From contig CAWKOR010000002.1 in assembly GCA_963851325.1 (NCBI GenBank), forward strand, positions 124,001 through 188,000: 64,000 nucleotides of DNA. The letters are read 5' to 3'. Source of the DNA: DATGKG01 sp963851325 (lineage in GTDB: Bacteria > Desulfobacterota > Binatia > Binatales > Binataceae). Numbering within the stretch: the stretch's first letter is position 1; each line of letters begins with the position of its first letter. Made by a program: the position numbers and the translations under genes. The notes beneath the pieces are model-generated. The model was not told where the DNA came from, did no database searches, and saw nothing but the letters and a program-made list of their open reading frames with translations. Positions 1 to 9,089 of the stretch are shown piece by piece.

Positions 1-2
1 GA

Positions 3-872
3 GGTGACTATCACGGCTGGATATTCGGCTACGATGCCGCGACGCTGGAGTTGGTGAGTACGTTCCTCGCGACTCCCAATGGATCGCTGGGTGGAATCTG
101 GATGGCGGGGGGCGCCCCGATGATCGATGCTGACGGCAACGTTTTTGTCGTCACCGGCAACGGCACCTTCAATGCGGATAAAAACGGCGTCGACTACGGC
201 GACAGCGTTTTGAAGCTGGGTCCGACCGATACCTCGAACCTCGACGTGATCGATTTCTTCACCCCCTTCGATCAACAGGCGCTCGAGTTTTTGGACATCG
301 ACCTTGGCTCCAGCGGCGTTATCGCGCTGCCGGACCAGGACTCCGGGCCCCAGCATCTTGCCTTCACCGGGGGCAAGGAGGGAACGCTTTATCTAATCGA
401 TCGCGACAACATGGGCCATTTCAATACCGACAACGACAGTCAGATCGTCCAATCGATAATGGGACAGACCGCCAACATTTTTTCTACCCCGGCTTATTTC
501 AACGGGATGGTTTATGTCGGTGCCATCGGCGACAACCTCAAGGCTTTCAGCCTCTCCAACGGAGCGCTTTCGACCGAGCCGGTCAGCGCCACCGCGAGAG
601 TGTTTGGATTCACCGGAGCCACGCCGACCATCTCCGCTAACGGCTCCCAGGATGGCATCGTTTGGGCGATCAGAAATGAGAGCACGGCGGTTCTCTACGC
701 CTACGATGCGACGGACCTGGGCGTCGAGCTTTACAGCAGCTCGCAGGCGAAGAGGAACCGCGACAAGATGACTGCCTTCGTCAAATTCACGGTCCCGACG
801 GTGGCGAATGGGCGCGTGTTCGTCGGCTCGAAGAAGCGCCTGACCGTCTTCGGGCTGCTCCGGAAGAAGTAA
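3..872 (+). CDS. PQQ-like beta-propeller protein, 3' part (5' end outside window)
   Basis: The frame is open from base 3, before the first possible start at 51, so the gene begins upstream of the window and about 289 C-terminal residues are visible. The sequence shows blade-like repeats of the PQQ/quinoprotein type, such as GAPMIDADGNVFVVTGNG, FTGGKEGTLYLIDRDNMG and DGIVWAIRNE, with alternating hydrophobic strands and W/Y-D-A turns. Such proteins fold as multi-bladed propellers and are usually periplasmic or secreted. No PQQ-binding or metal residues can be assigned from this fragment, so an enzymatic function is not claimed. It converges with the acetolactate decarboxylase gene, with 9 bp between the stop codons. 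Confidence 0.75.
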   Translation, partial: GDYHGWIFGYDAATLELVSTFLATPNGSLGGIWMAGGAPMIDADGNVFVVTGNGTFNADKNGVDYGDSVLKLGPTDTSNLDVIDFFTPFDQQALEFLDIDLGSSGVIALPDQDSGPQHLAFTGGKEGTLYLIDRDNMGHFNTDNDSQIVQSIMGQTANIFSTPAYFNGMVYVGAIGDNLKAFSLSNGALSTEPVSATARVFGFTGATPTISANGSQDGIVWAIRNESTAVLYAYDATDLGVELYSSSQAKRNRDKMTAFVKFTVPTVANGRVFVGSKKRLTVFGLLRKK

Positions 873-881
873 GCGGCCGCC

Positions 882-1718
882 CTACTCTTCCGCCTTTTTC
901 AAAGCCGCGCTCCGATCCTTCGACAGATCGGCGCGCATGAAATCGGTGGTTTCCGGAAGCCCCAACTCGAACTCGGGCGTTTCGTGAATCTCGATCTTCA
1001 CCTCGGAGGTTCGACAGTCGAGCAGGTGCCCGCCGTGAGCGTGATCTTCGGTGAGAAAATGAAGATGAAATCCGGGAACATTCACGCCTCCCATAAATTC
1101 AGGGGTGAAGAATCCCGCGATGGTTCCGCGCACCTCGTGGAATTCGAAAGTCCGCTGCGTCTCCGCTGCTTGCGATAGCCCGGCAGACTTCGCCTGCTTC
1201 CCAACCGCGCGCGTCTTCAGATACTCGAAGGAGCCGTTGATCCTGATCGCGTGGAACAAATTCCTGGAGGGCATCATCGCGCCGATGCATTCGAGCAAGT
1301 CCGGATAGCTCATCGGCAGTTTCTTTTCCGCAACGATATCGGGATGGAAGAAGCTCACCGTGGCGAAAGGAGTCCGTTCGGTGTCGGCGACCGGGCGCGC
1401 CTCGCCATCGGAACCGATGCGATACACCTTGCCGTCGAGCTCGATCATTTCGCCGTCGAGATCATCGAAGGTGCCGAGCCCGAAGTCGCCATGACTCTTC
1501 AATTGCCCGACGGTCAGTTCGCCCTCATTAACGCCTTCCATCAATGCGCCGACGGTGGAACTTTGGTAGATCGTTTCGTCGCCCTGGCCAAGGAATCTGG
1601 TTAGCGCTTCGATCACGATTGCCGAGACCGCTTGACCGGTCTGCTTGCGTCGCGCGCGCAGACGCGCCGCCAACCCCGCCGGAATGTGAAGAACCAGACG
1701 TGGGGTTCGATTACTAAT
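882..1718 (-). CDS. budA: Alpha-acetolactate decarboxylase with N-terminal ribbon-helix-helix segment
   Basis: The family decarboxylates 2-acetolactate to acetoin. Family blocks are clear: YQSSTVGALMEG, HGDFGLGTFDDLDGEMI, the FATVSFF strand, and the metal-binding GFHLHFLTEDHAHGGH (two His of HxH plus a later His). The first conventional start (TTG, 1673) cuts through a helix. In-frame codons upstream restore a CopG-like strand-helix-helix (PRLVLHIP, then LAARLRARRKQTGQAVSAIV). No ATG, GTG or TTG lies between an in-frame stop and that strand. An ATT at 1718 has CAGGAG 6 nt upstream and overlaps the stop of the membrane fusion gene, so I favour it as a rare start. It is the last gene of the efflux operon. 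The decarboxylase call is firm; the start and the RHH role are inferred. Confidence 0.8.
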   Translation of the reverse strand: MSNRTPRLVLHIPAGLAARLRARRKQTGQAVSAIVIEALTRFLGQGDETIYQSSTVGALMEGVNEGELTVGQLKSHGDFGLGTFDDLDGEMIELDGKVYRIGSDGEARPVADTERTPFATVSFFHPDIVAEKKLPMSYPDLLECIGAMMPSRNLFHAIRINGSFEYLKTRAVGKQAKSAGLSQAAETQRTFEFHEVRGTIAGFFTPEFMGGVNVPGFHLHFLTEDHAHGGHLLDCRTSEVKIEIHETPEFELGLPETTDFMRADLSKDRSAALKKAEE

Positions 1719-2871
1719 CTTCGGCTCCTGCCTGCTGAACGTTCTGCATCACGGGTTGAACGATCTCGCCCTCGTGCGCCGATTGCCCTGCGTTAATGGC
1801 GACAATGTCGGTGTCGGTAATGCCATGGATAACTTCCACGTGTACGCCGTTGTCGTAGCCGAGCGTGACTTCCGCCAAATGCATTCGACGATCCCGCACG
1901 ACCGGGACGAACACTTTGCCGTCGTGAAAAACCAAGGCGTCGTCGGGCACCATCGGAGCACTTGAAGGCGTCGCGACCGCGAGAGATACGATCGCGTACA
2001 TGCCAGGCAGCAATGCCGAATCGCGATTATCCAGGTCCACCTCGACCCGCATCGTGCGGGTTTCTACATTGAGTGCGTTGGGATGCCGCGTGACCGTGCC
2101 GGGAAACTCGCGTTGCGGATATTCCCTGACCGTCACTGTGACCTGGTCGCCATTCCTGATGAACGGCGCCGCACTCTGCGGCACATCGGCATAAATCCTC
2201 AACGGAGTGAGCGTCGCCATAGTCAGAATCGGGACGCCTCCCGCCGTAGCGCTGGTGGACTGCGGAACCAAAGCACCGGGATCGACATTGCGCGCCGTGA
2301 TGATTCCATCGAAAGGCGCCTTGATTACCTCATAAGCCTGAGTCGCGACGAGTTGGTTTAGAGCCTCCTTCGCCTGGAGCATCGCGGCGCGCGAATCATC
2401 GGCAGTCTGCTGCGCAACCACGCCTTTTCGCGCGAGCGTCTGGGTGCGGTCATCGGTCAATTTCTGAACCTCGTATGTCGCGCGCGCGTTCGCCACCTGA
2501 TGATCAAGTTCCGGAGAGTCCAACACCGCGAGCACCTGCCCCTGCTTGACCCGGTCGCCCTTGTCGACCTTGATCGTCTTCAGGTAGCCGGCAACCTTCG
2601 CGTAGATCGGCGTTTCGACGAAGCCATGAATGCTCGCGGGAATTTTGAGCTCGCGTGACTTCGGACTATGCATCACTTTGGTCACCAGAACCCGTTTGCC
2701 CTGCTGATATTCGCGTTCCAGTTCGGTGCTCTGCCGTCCGACCCAAAGCTCGCGAGCGAGAACCAATCCGGCGGTCAATCCAACCACCAGCATCACTGCG
2801 CCGATCCATCCAGCCACAAAGACTTTGCTGGTCGGCGGTGGGGTGAAAGTCTTCGGATCTTCTTCAGCCAT
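1714..2871 (-). CDS. RND efflux periplasmic adaptor (membrane fusion protein)
   Basis: This 385-residue protein has an N-terminal transmembrane anchor at about residues 16-38, then the usual HlyD/AcrA order. A first lipoyl half (KVAGYLKTIKVDKGDRVKQGQ) leads to an alpha-hairpin (about 125-185), a second lipoyl half (VIKAPFDGIITARNVDPGALV), and a beta-barrel and membrane-proximal domain ending near residue 385. It should link the inner-membrane RND pump encoded 13 bp upstream to an outer-membrane channel in tripartite export. No TolC-like channel gene is in the window. Its stop overlaps the proposed ATT start of the decarboxylase, which suggests translational coupling. Substrates cannot be read from sequence. 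Confidence 0.9.
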   Translation of the reverse strand: MAEEDPKTFTPPPTSKVFVAGWIGAVMLVVGLTAGLVLARELWVGRQSTELEREYQQGKRVLVTKVMHSPKSRELKIPASIHGFVETPIYAKVAGYLKTIKVDKGDRVKQGQVLAVLDSPELDHQVANARATYEVQKLTDDRTQTLARKGVVAQQTADDSRAAMLQAKEALNQLVATQAYEVIKAPFDGIITARNVDPGALVPQSTSATAGGVPILTMATLTPLRIYADVPQSAAPFIRNGDQVTVTVREYPQREFPGTVTRHPNALNVETRTMRVEVDLDNRDSALLPGMYAIVSLAVATPSSAPMVPDDALVFHDGKVFVPVVRDRRMHLAEVTLGYDNGVHVEVIHGITDTDIVAINAGQSAHEGEIVQPVMQNVQQAGAED

Positions 2872-2884
2872 CAGATGAGGTTCT

Positions 2885-5800
2885 TCATGCGCCCGGCAGC
2901 GTGATCGCGTCTATCTCGGCATCGCGCTCGTGTTTGCCCTTGATGCTTCCACCGAACATCGAGTACACCGCCGGCACCACCAGCAGCGTCATCGCGGTCG
3001 CCGCCAGCAATCCCCCGATCACCGCACGTCCCAGCGGCGCGTTCTGTTCCGAACCCTCGCCAATCGCGAGCGCCATCGGCAGCATGCCGAGGATCATCGC
3101 CAGCGCGGTCATCAATACCGGGCGCAACCTGATAGTCGCCGCCTCGATCGCGGCCGCCGCCGGAGTGTAACCGTCCTCGCGAAGCTCGTTGGCGAAGGTT
3201 ATCACCAGGTTGCCGTTCGCAACGCCGACTCCTACCGCCATGATCGCTCCCATCATCGATTCGACGTTGATCGTGGTGCCCGTCACCACCAGCATCCACA
3301 ACACTCCGGCGAGCGCGCCCGGCACCGCCAACATGATGATGAACGGCTCCAGCCATGACTGGTAACTCGAAACCATCAGCAGATAGACCAGAATAATCGC
3401 GAGCACCAGGCCCAGTTCGAGCGAACCGAAGGAGTCGCGCATCGCCTGGCTTTGACCGCGAATCACCACTTCGGTTCCACGCGGAAGCTGGCCCATCGAA
3501 TCGATCGCGTGCTGAACGTCGCTCGACGACGACCCGAGATCGCGCCCGCTCACGCCCGCATTGACGTCGATGACACGCTGAACGGTGTAGTGATCCAGCA
3601 CGGCAGGCTCGACAGTCTGGTGCACGGTGGCAACGTTCCCCAGGAATTGCGGCGCGTGAACGGCTCCATCCTGGGTGGCGGTCAGCGGAGTGTTCACCAG
3701 CTCGCCAACCGAGTCGATGATATGCTGCGGCACCTGCAGGTTGACGTTGTAGTTCACCCCATTCTTTGGATCGAGCCAGAAATTCGGCGACAACAGGAAA
3801 CTCGAGCTGAGCGAGATCAACAGGTTGCTGGCGACTGCGGATTGGTCGACTCCCAGTTGCAGCGCCTTGGCGCGATCGACGTTGACCCGCAGCGTCGGAT
3901 AATCGAGGCGCTGAGCAATTCGGATATCGGTCAATCCCGGAATCCGATGCATCTTGTTCTGGAGTTGGGATGCGATCTCGTAGTCCGAGTTGATGTCGTT
4001 GCCGATCACCTGCACGTCGATCGCGGCCGGAAGTCCGAAATTGAGCACCTGGCTGACGATATCGGCGGCCTGGAAGTAACCCTCGACGTCCGGAAAATCG
4101 TGCGCCAGCAGTTTGCGAATAGCCTCCGTGTACTGCGCCGTCGGACGATGCCCCGGCTTGAGCTGGATGAGCATGTCCGAATCCTGTGGGCCAACACTGT
4201 CGGTCTGATAAAATGCCAGATTGTAGAACTGCGGCAGACCGACAGTGTCGCTGATATCGCCAAGGTCCCGCCGTGGGATGATTTTGCGGATCGCGCGCTC
4301 GATGTTGTCGACAATCCGCTCGGTTTCCTCGATGCGCGTGCCGGTTGCGGCGCGAATGTGAAGTTTCATCATGCCCGCGTCGATGGTCGGAAAAAAATCC
4401 TGCCCCGCGACCGGAATCAACACCACGCTTGCCAGCACCACGATCGATACGCAACTGAGGCATAATATCCGCTGCGCGATGAACTTCGACAGCACCATCC
4501 GGTAGCGTTCCTTGAACCGATCGAAGCCGGCATCGAAGCTGGTCACGAATCGATTCCACCACCCGGTACCGCCACCCACATTCTCCTCGTGATATTCAGA
4601 GAGCAGGTAGCGCGCCATGCTCGGCACCAGCGTGCGCGAGAGCAGATACGAGGTGAGCATCGAGTACACCACCGCGAAGGCGAGCGGCGTGAACAGATAC
4701 TTCGCCACGCCACCGAGCAGAAATACCGGAAAAAACACGATGCAGATCGCGAGCGTGCCGACAAACGCAGGTGTGGCAATCTGACTGGCGCCATCGAGGA
4801 TCGCGACCAGCAGCGGTTTTCCCATCGCATGATTGCGATGGATGTTTTCGATTTCCACCGTCGCGTCGTCGACCAGCATCCCGATCGCAAGCGCGAGTCC
4901 GCCCAGCGTCATGATGTTGATGGTCTGGCCGGAGAGTTTCAGCCCGATGATCGCGGTCAGTATCGATAGCGGAATCGATACGATGACGATCAGCATGCTG
5001 CGCGGCGAACCGACAAAGACCAGCACCATGATCGCCACCAGCGTCGCGGCGATCACTGCTTCGCGCACCACCTCCCATAGCGCATTGCGCACGAACTGCG
5101 ACTGGTCGAAAGCGATCGACATCTTCATGCCGGCGGGCGCGGTAGCCATGATCGAGGGCAGCCGCCGCTTGACCTTGCTCACCACCGCCATCGTCGAGGC
5201 TGCCGCATGCTTGATGATCGCGAGGTAAGTGCCGCGCGTGCCATTCACACGCACGACGTTGGTCTGGACCACGTGCGAGTCGCGAACCGGCGCGACGTCG
5301 CCTAGAAAAACCGGGGTCTGACCCACCATCTTGACCGGAAGCTGATCGAATTCCTTGATGTGGTCGGGACTTCCATTGAGCTCGACGTAGTACTCCCGAT
5401 TGCCGATCTTCACGCTCCCCGCAGGCAGGATCACGTTGGAGCGGTTGAGTGCATTGCTGACGTCATTGGCGGATAGCGAGTTGGCATACAGAGCTGCCGG
5501 ATCGAGGTTCACCATGATGGCGCGGCTGCGTCCGCCGTAGGGCGCCGGCGAAGAGAGCCCCTCAATCGTGAACAGCTTGGGCCGAATGAAGTTCAGGCCG
5601 TAGTCGAACAACGCCTGTTCGGAAAGCGTTTCGCTGGCAACGTTGAGCTGCGCGACTGGAACGTTCGCGGCGTTGTAGTCGATCACATTCGGCGCCTGGA
5701 TGCCGGGGGGCATGATCTTCAGAATGCTCTGCGTCACCGAAGTCATCTGCGCGATTCCGCCCGCCGTGCTCTCGCCCGCGTGGAAATAGACCTTCATTAA

Positions 5801-6070
5801 ACCCACGCCTTGTATCGATCGCGATTCGATATGCTCGATCCCGTTGACGGTGGTCGAAAACGCCCGCTCGGTGATGAAAACTACGCGGCGCTCCATATCG
5901 ATCGCGGGCAGCCCGGGGTAGTTCCAAATCACCATCACCACCGGCAGATCGATCGCGGGGAAAATGTCGATGTTCATCAAGCCGAAGGAGAGCACGCCGA
6001 GCACCAGCATCAGGGCCGCCATCACCGCGACGGAAAGCGGACGGCGCAGGGCGAAGCGTACTATCCACAT
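2885..6070 (-). CDS. RND family multidrug efflux pump, inner-membrane permease
   Basis: At 1061 residues this is full length for the AcrB/MdtB class. TM1 lies at about 10-32, followed by a large periplasmic loop and TM2-6 around 335-480. A second half repeats the fold, with TM segments near 530 and 860-1030. The proton-relay pair D401-D402 sits in TM4 (GMLVDDATVEIENIHRN). The pump uses proton motive force to expel compounds from the periplasm or inner leaflet through the adaptor encoded next. The start ATG at 6070 opens the family N-terminus (MWIVRFALRRPLSVAVM). It is the first gene of the operon RND-adaptor-decarboxylase. Long ORFs on both strands inside it are coding shadows. Confidence 0.95.
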   Translation of the reverse strand: MWIVRFALRRPLSVAVMAALMLVLGVLSFGLMNIDIFPAIDLPVVMVIWNYPGLPAIDMERRVVFITERAFSTTVNGIEHIESRSIQGVGLMKVYFHAGESTAGGIAQMTSVTQSILKIMPPGIQAPNVIDYNAANVPVAQLNVASETLSEQALFDYGLNFIRPKLFTIEGLSSPAPYGGRSRAIMVNLDPAALYANSLSANDVSNALNRSNVILPAGSVKIGNREYYVELNGSPDHIKEFDQLPVKMVGQTPVFLGDVAPVRDSHVVQTNVVRVNGTRGTYLAIIKHAAASTMAVVSKVKRRLPSIMATAPAGMKMSIAFDQSQFVRNALWEVVREAVIAATLVAIMVLVFVGSPRSMLIVIVSIPLSILTAIIGLKLSGQTINIMTLGGLALAIGMLVDDATVEIENIHRNHAMGKPLLVAILDGASQIATPAFVGTLAICIVFFPVFLLGGVAKYLFTPLAFAVVYSMLTSYLLSRTLVPSMARYLLSEYHEENVGGGTGWWNRFVTSFDAGFDRFKERYRMVLSKFIAQRILCLSCVSIVVLASVVLIPVAGQDFFPTIDAGMMKLHIRAATGTRIEETERIVDNIERAIRKIIPRRDLGDISDTVGLPQFYNLAFYQTDSVGPQDSDMLIQLKPGHRPTAQYTEAIRKLLAHDFPDVEGYFQAADIVSQVLNFGLPAAIDVQVIGNDINSDYEIASQLQNKMHRIPGLTDIRIAQRLDYPTLRVNVDRAKALQLGVDQSAVASNLLISLSSSFLLSPNFWLDPKNGVNYNVNLQVPQHIIDSVGELVNTPLTATQDGAVHAPQFLGNVATVHQTVEPAVLDHYTVQRVIDVNAGVSGRDLGSSSSDVQHAIDSMGQLPRGTEVVIRGQSQAMRDSFGSLELGLVLAIILVYLLMVSSYQSWLEPFIIMLAVPGALAGVLWMLVVTGTTINVESMMGAIMAVGVGVANGNLVITFANELREDGYTPAAAAIEAATIRLRPVLMTALAMILGMLPMALAIGEGSEQNAPLGRAVIGGLLAATAMTLLVVPAVYSMFGGSIKGKHERDAEIDAITLPGA

Positions 6071-6160
6071 GAGCGGGCGCTACTCAGCACGTTGGAGCAC
6101 TTTCGAAAAAGTTGGGGTCGAAACGAGAATATGGCAGCGATCCGAGGCTGGCAAGGCGAG

Positions 6161-7051
6161 CTATTTCCTGGCGCGCGCGGCCGCCTTTGGACGCGACGCC
6201 GCGGGCCTGGGCGGATGCAGCATCGTGAGCAAACGCCCAAGTAAAGGCCGCATCTGACCGCGCTGCACGATCGCATCGAGCATCCCGTGGGCGAGGAGAA
6301 ATTCCGCGCGCTGAAAATCGGCCGGGAGATCCTCGCCGGTGGTCTGCTTGGTGACGCGGCGGCCGGCAAATCCGATTAATGCGCCGGGCTCCGAGATATT
6401 CAGGTCGCCCAGCATCGCGAACGACGCCGCAACTCCGCCGGTGGTCGGATCGCACAATATCGAAATGAAGGGGAGTCGCGCGTCGCGAAAGCGCGCGATC
6501 GCGGATGACACTTTCGCCATCTGCATCAGCGAAAGCGCGCCCTCCTGCATCCGCGCGCCGCCCGAGGCGGCAAACAACACCAGCGGGAGCGAACTGGCCA
6601 ACGCGTGATCGAAAAGCCGCGCCAGTTTTTCGCCCACCACCACGCCCATACTGCCGCCCATGAATTCGAAATCCATGATCGCCAGCGCGATCGGATGCTC
6701 TTCGATGCTCGCGGTGCCGACTACTACCGCGTCGCTCCGGCCGCTGGAGGTGCGCGCCGCGTCGAGGCGGCTCGGATAGGGCTTGCTATCGACGAATTCA
6801 AGCGGATCGCCGATGGCGACGTCGGCAAACAGCTCGCGCCAACTGCCCCGGTCGGCGGTGATCGAAAGGCGCTGACTCAGCGTGAGCCTGAAATGATGAC
6901 CGCACTTGCCGCATACGTTGAGATTGCGTTCGACTTCTTTTCGAAACGCAATCTCCTTGCAGCTCGGGCACTTGACCCAAATATCTTCCGCCGGGGCTTC
7001 GCCCGGTTTCTCGATGTGCAATGTCTCGCGCTCAGCCATTCGTGCACCCAT
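6161..7051 (-). CDS. accD: Acetyl-CoA carboxylase carboxyltransferase subunit beta
   Basis: AccD transfers the carboxyl group from carboxybiotin to acetyl-CoA, giving malonyl-CoA for fatty acid synthesis, in complex with AccA. An N-terminal zinc ribbon has Cys28, 31, 47 and 50 (CPSC...CGKC). The crotonase-like carboxyltransferase domain follows, with FEFMGGSMGVVVGEK, SGGARMQEG and DPTTGGVAASFAMLGD. The length of 296 aa is typical, and the basic C-terminal tail (RPKAAARARK) is dispensable in the family. The start is either 7051, directly after the trpA stop, or ATG 7039 (MAERETLH). It is the last gene of the trp transcript, a common trpA-accD arrangement. accA is not in the window. Confidence 0.95.
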   Translation of the reverse strand: MGARMAERETLHIEKPGEAPAEDIWVKCPSCKEIAFRKEVERNLNVCGKCGHHFRLTLSQRLSITADRGSWRELFADVAIGDPLEFVDSKPYPSRLDAARTSSGRSDAVVVGTASIEEHPIALAIMDFEFMGGSMGVVVGEKLARLFDHALASSLPLVLFAASGGARMQEGALSLMQMAKVSSAIARFRDARLPFISILCDPTTGGVAASFAMLGDLNISEPGALIGFAGRRVTKQTTGEDLPADFQRAEFLLAHGMLDAIVQRGQMRPLLGRLLTMLHPPRPAASRPKAAARARK

Positions 7052-7885
7052 CTAGCTCGCAACGGCGGACTCGATGCGCGACCTCGCCGCCTTGATCGCG
7101 TTCTTCATCGATCCTACCAGTTCACCAACCTTCTTCACGAGGTCCGCGGCATCGAGGTTCGCCTCTATCAACAGCGACAGCGCACTGCCGACCACCACCG
7201 CATCCGAAAAGCGCGCGACCTGCGCCGCCTGCGCCGGCGTGGAGATTCCGAAGCCCACGCCGATCGGCAGATCGGTGACACCGCGAAGATTGTTGACGTG
7301 TTCCTCGATATCGGAAGCCAGCGCCGTTCGCGCACCGGTTACGCCCGTGACCGACACGTAATAGATGAAGCCGCTCGCGGAGCGCACCACTTTGCGCGCG
7401 CGTTCGATGGACGTGGTCGGCGCGAGTACATAAATGATATCGAGGCCGTTGGCGCGCGCCGCAGTTTTCAGCTCACCGGCCTCCTCAGGCGGGAGATCGA
7501 TGACCAGCAGCGCGTCGATTCCCGCGCGCGCGGCGTCGGCGCAAAGCCGCTCGCATCCGTAGTGGAAAATCGGATTGAAGTATCCGAACAGGATGAGCGG
7601 AATCTCGGTCTCCTTGCGCAACTCGCTCACCATCGCGAGGATCGCGGCGAGCGAGGCGCCTGACTTGAGTCCGCGTTGCGCCGCGCGCTGATTGGCCGGC
7701 CCATCCGCCATCGGATCGGAAAATGGCACGCCGAGCTCGATGATATCGGCGCCGCGCGCGTCGAACTCGCGCACCAGCGCGGCGGTGGTATCGAGATCGG
7801 GATCGCCGGCTACTACAAACGGGACCATTGCGCTCTCGTTGCGCGCGCGCAGTTCACGAAATTTCGCCGCGATTCTATGTTTCAT
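7052..7885 (-). CDS. trpA: Tryptophan synthase alpha chain
   Basis: TrpA cleaves indole-3-glycerol phosphate to indole and glyceraldehyde-3-phosphate, channelling indole to TrpB. It is a TIM barrel of 277 aa. Catalytic Glu50 lies in ADIIELGVPFSDPMADGP and Asp61 in the same motif, and the phosphate-binding GVGFGIST is near the C-terminus. The chosen ATG at 7885 has AGGA 8 nt upstream; an ATG at 7894 is possible. The usual PVIQRA after SDPMADG reads PANQRA here, a mild deviation. The gene follows trpB closely and precedes accD without a gap. Confidence 0.95.
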   Translation of the reverse strand: MKHRIAAKFRELRARNESAMVPFVVAGDPDLDTTAALVREFDARGADIIELGVPFSDPMADGPANQRAAQRGLKSGASLAAILAMVSELRKETEIPLILFGYFNPIFHYGCERLCADAARAGIDALLVIDLPPEEAGELKTAARANGLDIIYVLAPTTSIERARKVVRSASGFIYYVSVTGVTGARTALASDIEEHVNNLRGVTDLPIGVGFGISTPAQAAQVARFSDAVVVGSALSLLIEANLDAADLVKKVGELVGSMKNAIKAARSRIESAVAS

Positions 7886-7895
7886 CACTGACATC

Positions 7896-9089
7896 CTAAA
7901 GCTGCGCTCCCAGCGCGCCGGCGATCGTATGCATGTCCTTGTCGCCGCGTCCCGACAGATTGATGATCATCAATTGATCCGGGCGCATCGTGGGTGCGAG
8001 CTTCGCCGCGTGCGCCACTGCATGCGAGCTCTCCAGCGCCGGAATAATTCCTTCGGTCTCGGAAAGAAGCTTGAGGGCATCGAGCGCCTCGGCATCGGTG
8101 ACCGCGACGTACTGCGCGCGCCCGCTCTGATTGAGGAAGGCGAGCTCAGGGCCGACTCCCGGATAGTCGAGGCCCGCGGCGATCGAATGGGTTTCGCGAA
8201 TCTGCCCCAGCTCATCCTGCAGCAGGTAGGTTTTATTGCCATGCAGCACGCCCACGCTGCCCGCATTGATCGTCGCGGCATGGGATGACGTATGGAGACC
8301 GAGCCCCGCCGCTTCGACGCCGACCATCGATACACCAGCGTCTTTGATGAACGGATAGAACAGCCCAATCGCATTGGAACCGCCATTGACGCATGCGACC
8401 AGAACGTCGGGCAGGCGATTCTCCTTCTGCAGGATTTGTTTGCGCGCCTCGCGCCCGATCACCGATTGAAAGTCGCGCACGATCATCGGATACGGATGCG
8501 GCCCCGCCGCGGTACCAATCAGGTAGTAGGTGTTACGCACGGTCGCGATCCAATCGCGCAACGCTTCGTTGAGCGCATCCTTGAGGCTCTTGCTGCCGGC
8601 ATCGACGGCGGTGACCTTGGTGCCCAGCAGCTTCATGCGAAACACGTTGAGCGCTTGGCGCTCGACGTCGATCGAACCCATGAAGACTTCGCACTCGCGT
8701 TGAAACAGCGCCGCCATCGTCGCGGTCGCGACGCCATGCTGACCGGCGCCGGTCTCGGCGGTGATGCGGGTCTTGCCCATCCGCACCGCAAGCAGCGCCT
8801 GGCCAAGCGCGTTGTTCACCTTGTGCGCGCCGGTGTGGCAGAGATCCTCGCGCTTGAGGTAAATCTTCGCGCCGCCGAGCCGTGCGGTGAGATTCGCGGC
8901 ATGATAAAGCGGCGTCGGGCGTCCAACGAATTCGCGCGAGCGATATTCCAATTCACGTTTGAAGGCGGGGTCGCGCCGCGCCTCATGGTAGGCCTTCTCC
9001 AGTTCGGCCAGCGCCGGCATCAGAGTTTCGGCGACGTATTTTCCGCCGAACTCGCCGAAGTGGCCGTGGCTATCGGGCAGACTTGGCAT
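7896..9089 (-). CDS. trpB: Tryptophan synthase beta chain
   Basis: TrpB is the PLP enzyme that condenses indole with L-serine to make L-tryptophan. PLP Lys90 lies in the diagnostic HTGAHKVNNALGQ, followed by ETGAGQHGVATA, the glycine-rich phosphate site CVNGGSNAIG, and the C-terminal SGRGDKD. At 397 aa it is a canonical TrpB1-type chain. The ATG at 9089 opens MPSLPDSHGHFGEFGGKYV and matches the family N-terminus. The longer open frame to 9197 runs inside trpF and lacks homology. The gene overlaps the trpF end by 20 bp, so the two are probably translationally coupled. Confidence 0.96.
   Translation of the reverse strand: MPSLPDSHGHFGEFGGKYVAETLMPALAELEKAYHEARRDPAFKRELEYRSREFVGRPTPLYHAANLTARLGGAKIYLKREDLCHTGAHKVNNALGQALLAVRMGKTRITAETGAGQHGVATATMAALFQRECEVFMGSIDVERQALNVFRMKLLGTKVTAVDAGSKSLKDALNEALRDWIATVRNTYYLIGTAAGPHPYPMIVRDFQSVIGREARKQILQKENRLPDVLVACVNGGSNAIGLFYPFIKDAGVSMVGVEAAGLGLHTSSHAATINAGSVGVLHGNKTYLLQDELGQIRETHSIAAGLDYPGVGPELAFLNQSGRAQYVAVTDAEALDALKLLSETEGIIPALESSHAVAHAAKLAPTMRPDQLMIINLSGRGDKDMHTIAGALGAQL

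Noticed and set aside
2871..4562. 563-codon open frame on the minus strand inside the RND pump gene
   Set aside because: Different frame of a strongly conserved RND gene; the Arg/Gly/Asp-rich translation is typical of a GC-rich coding shadow.
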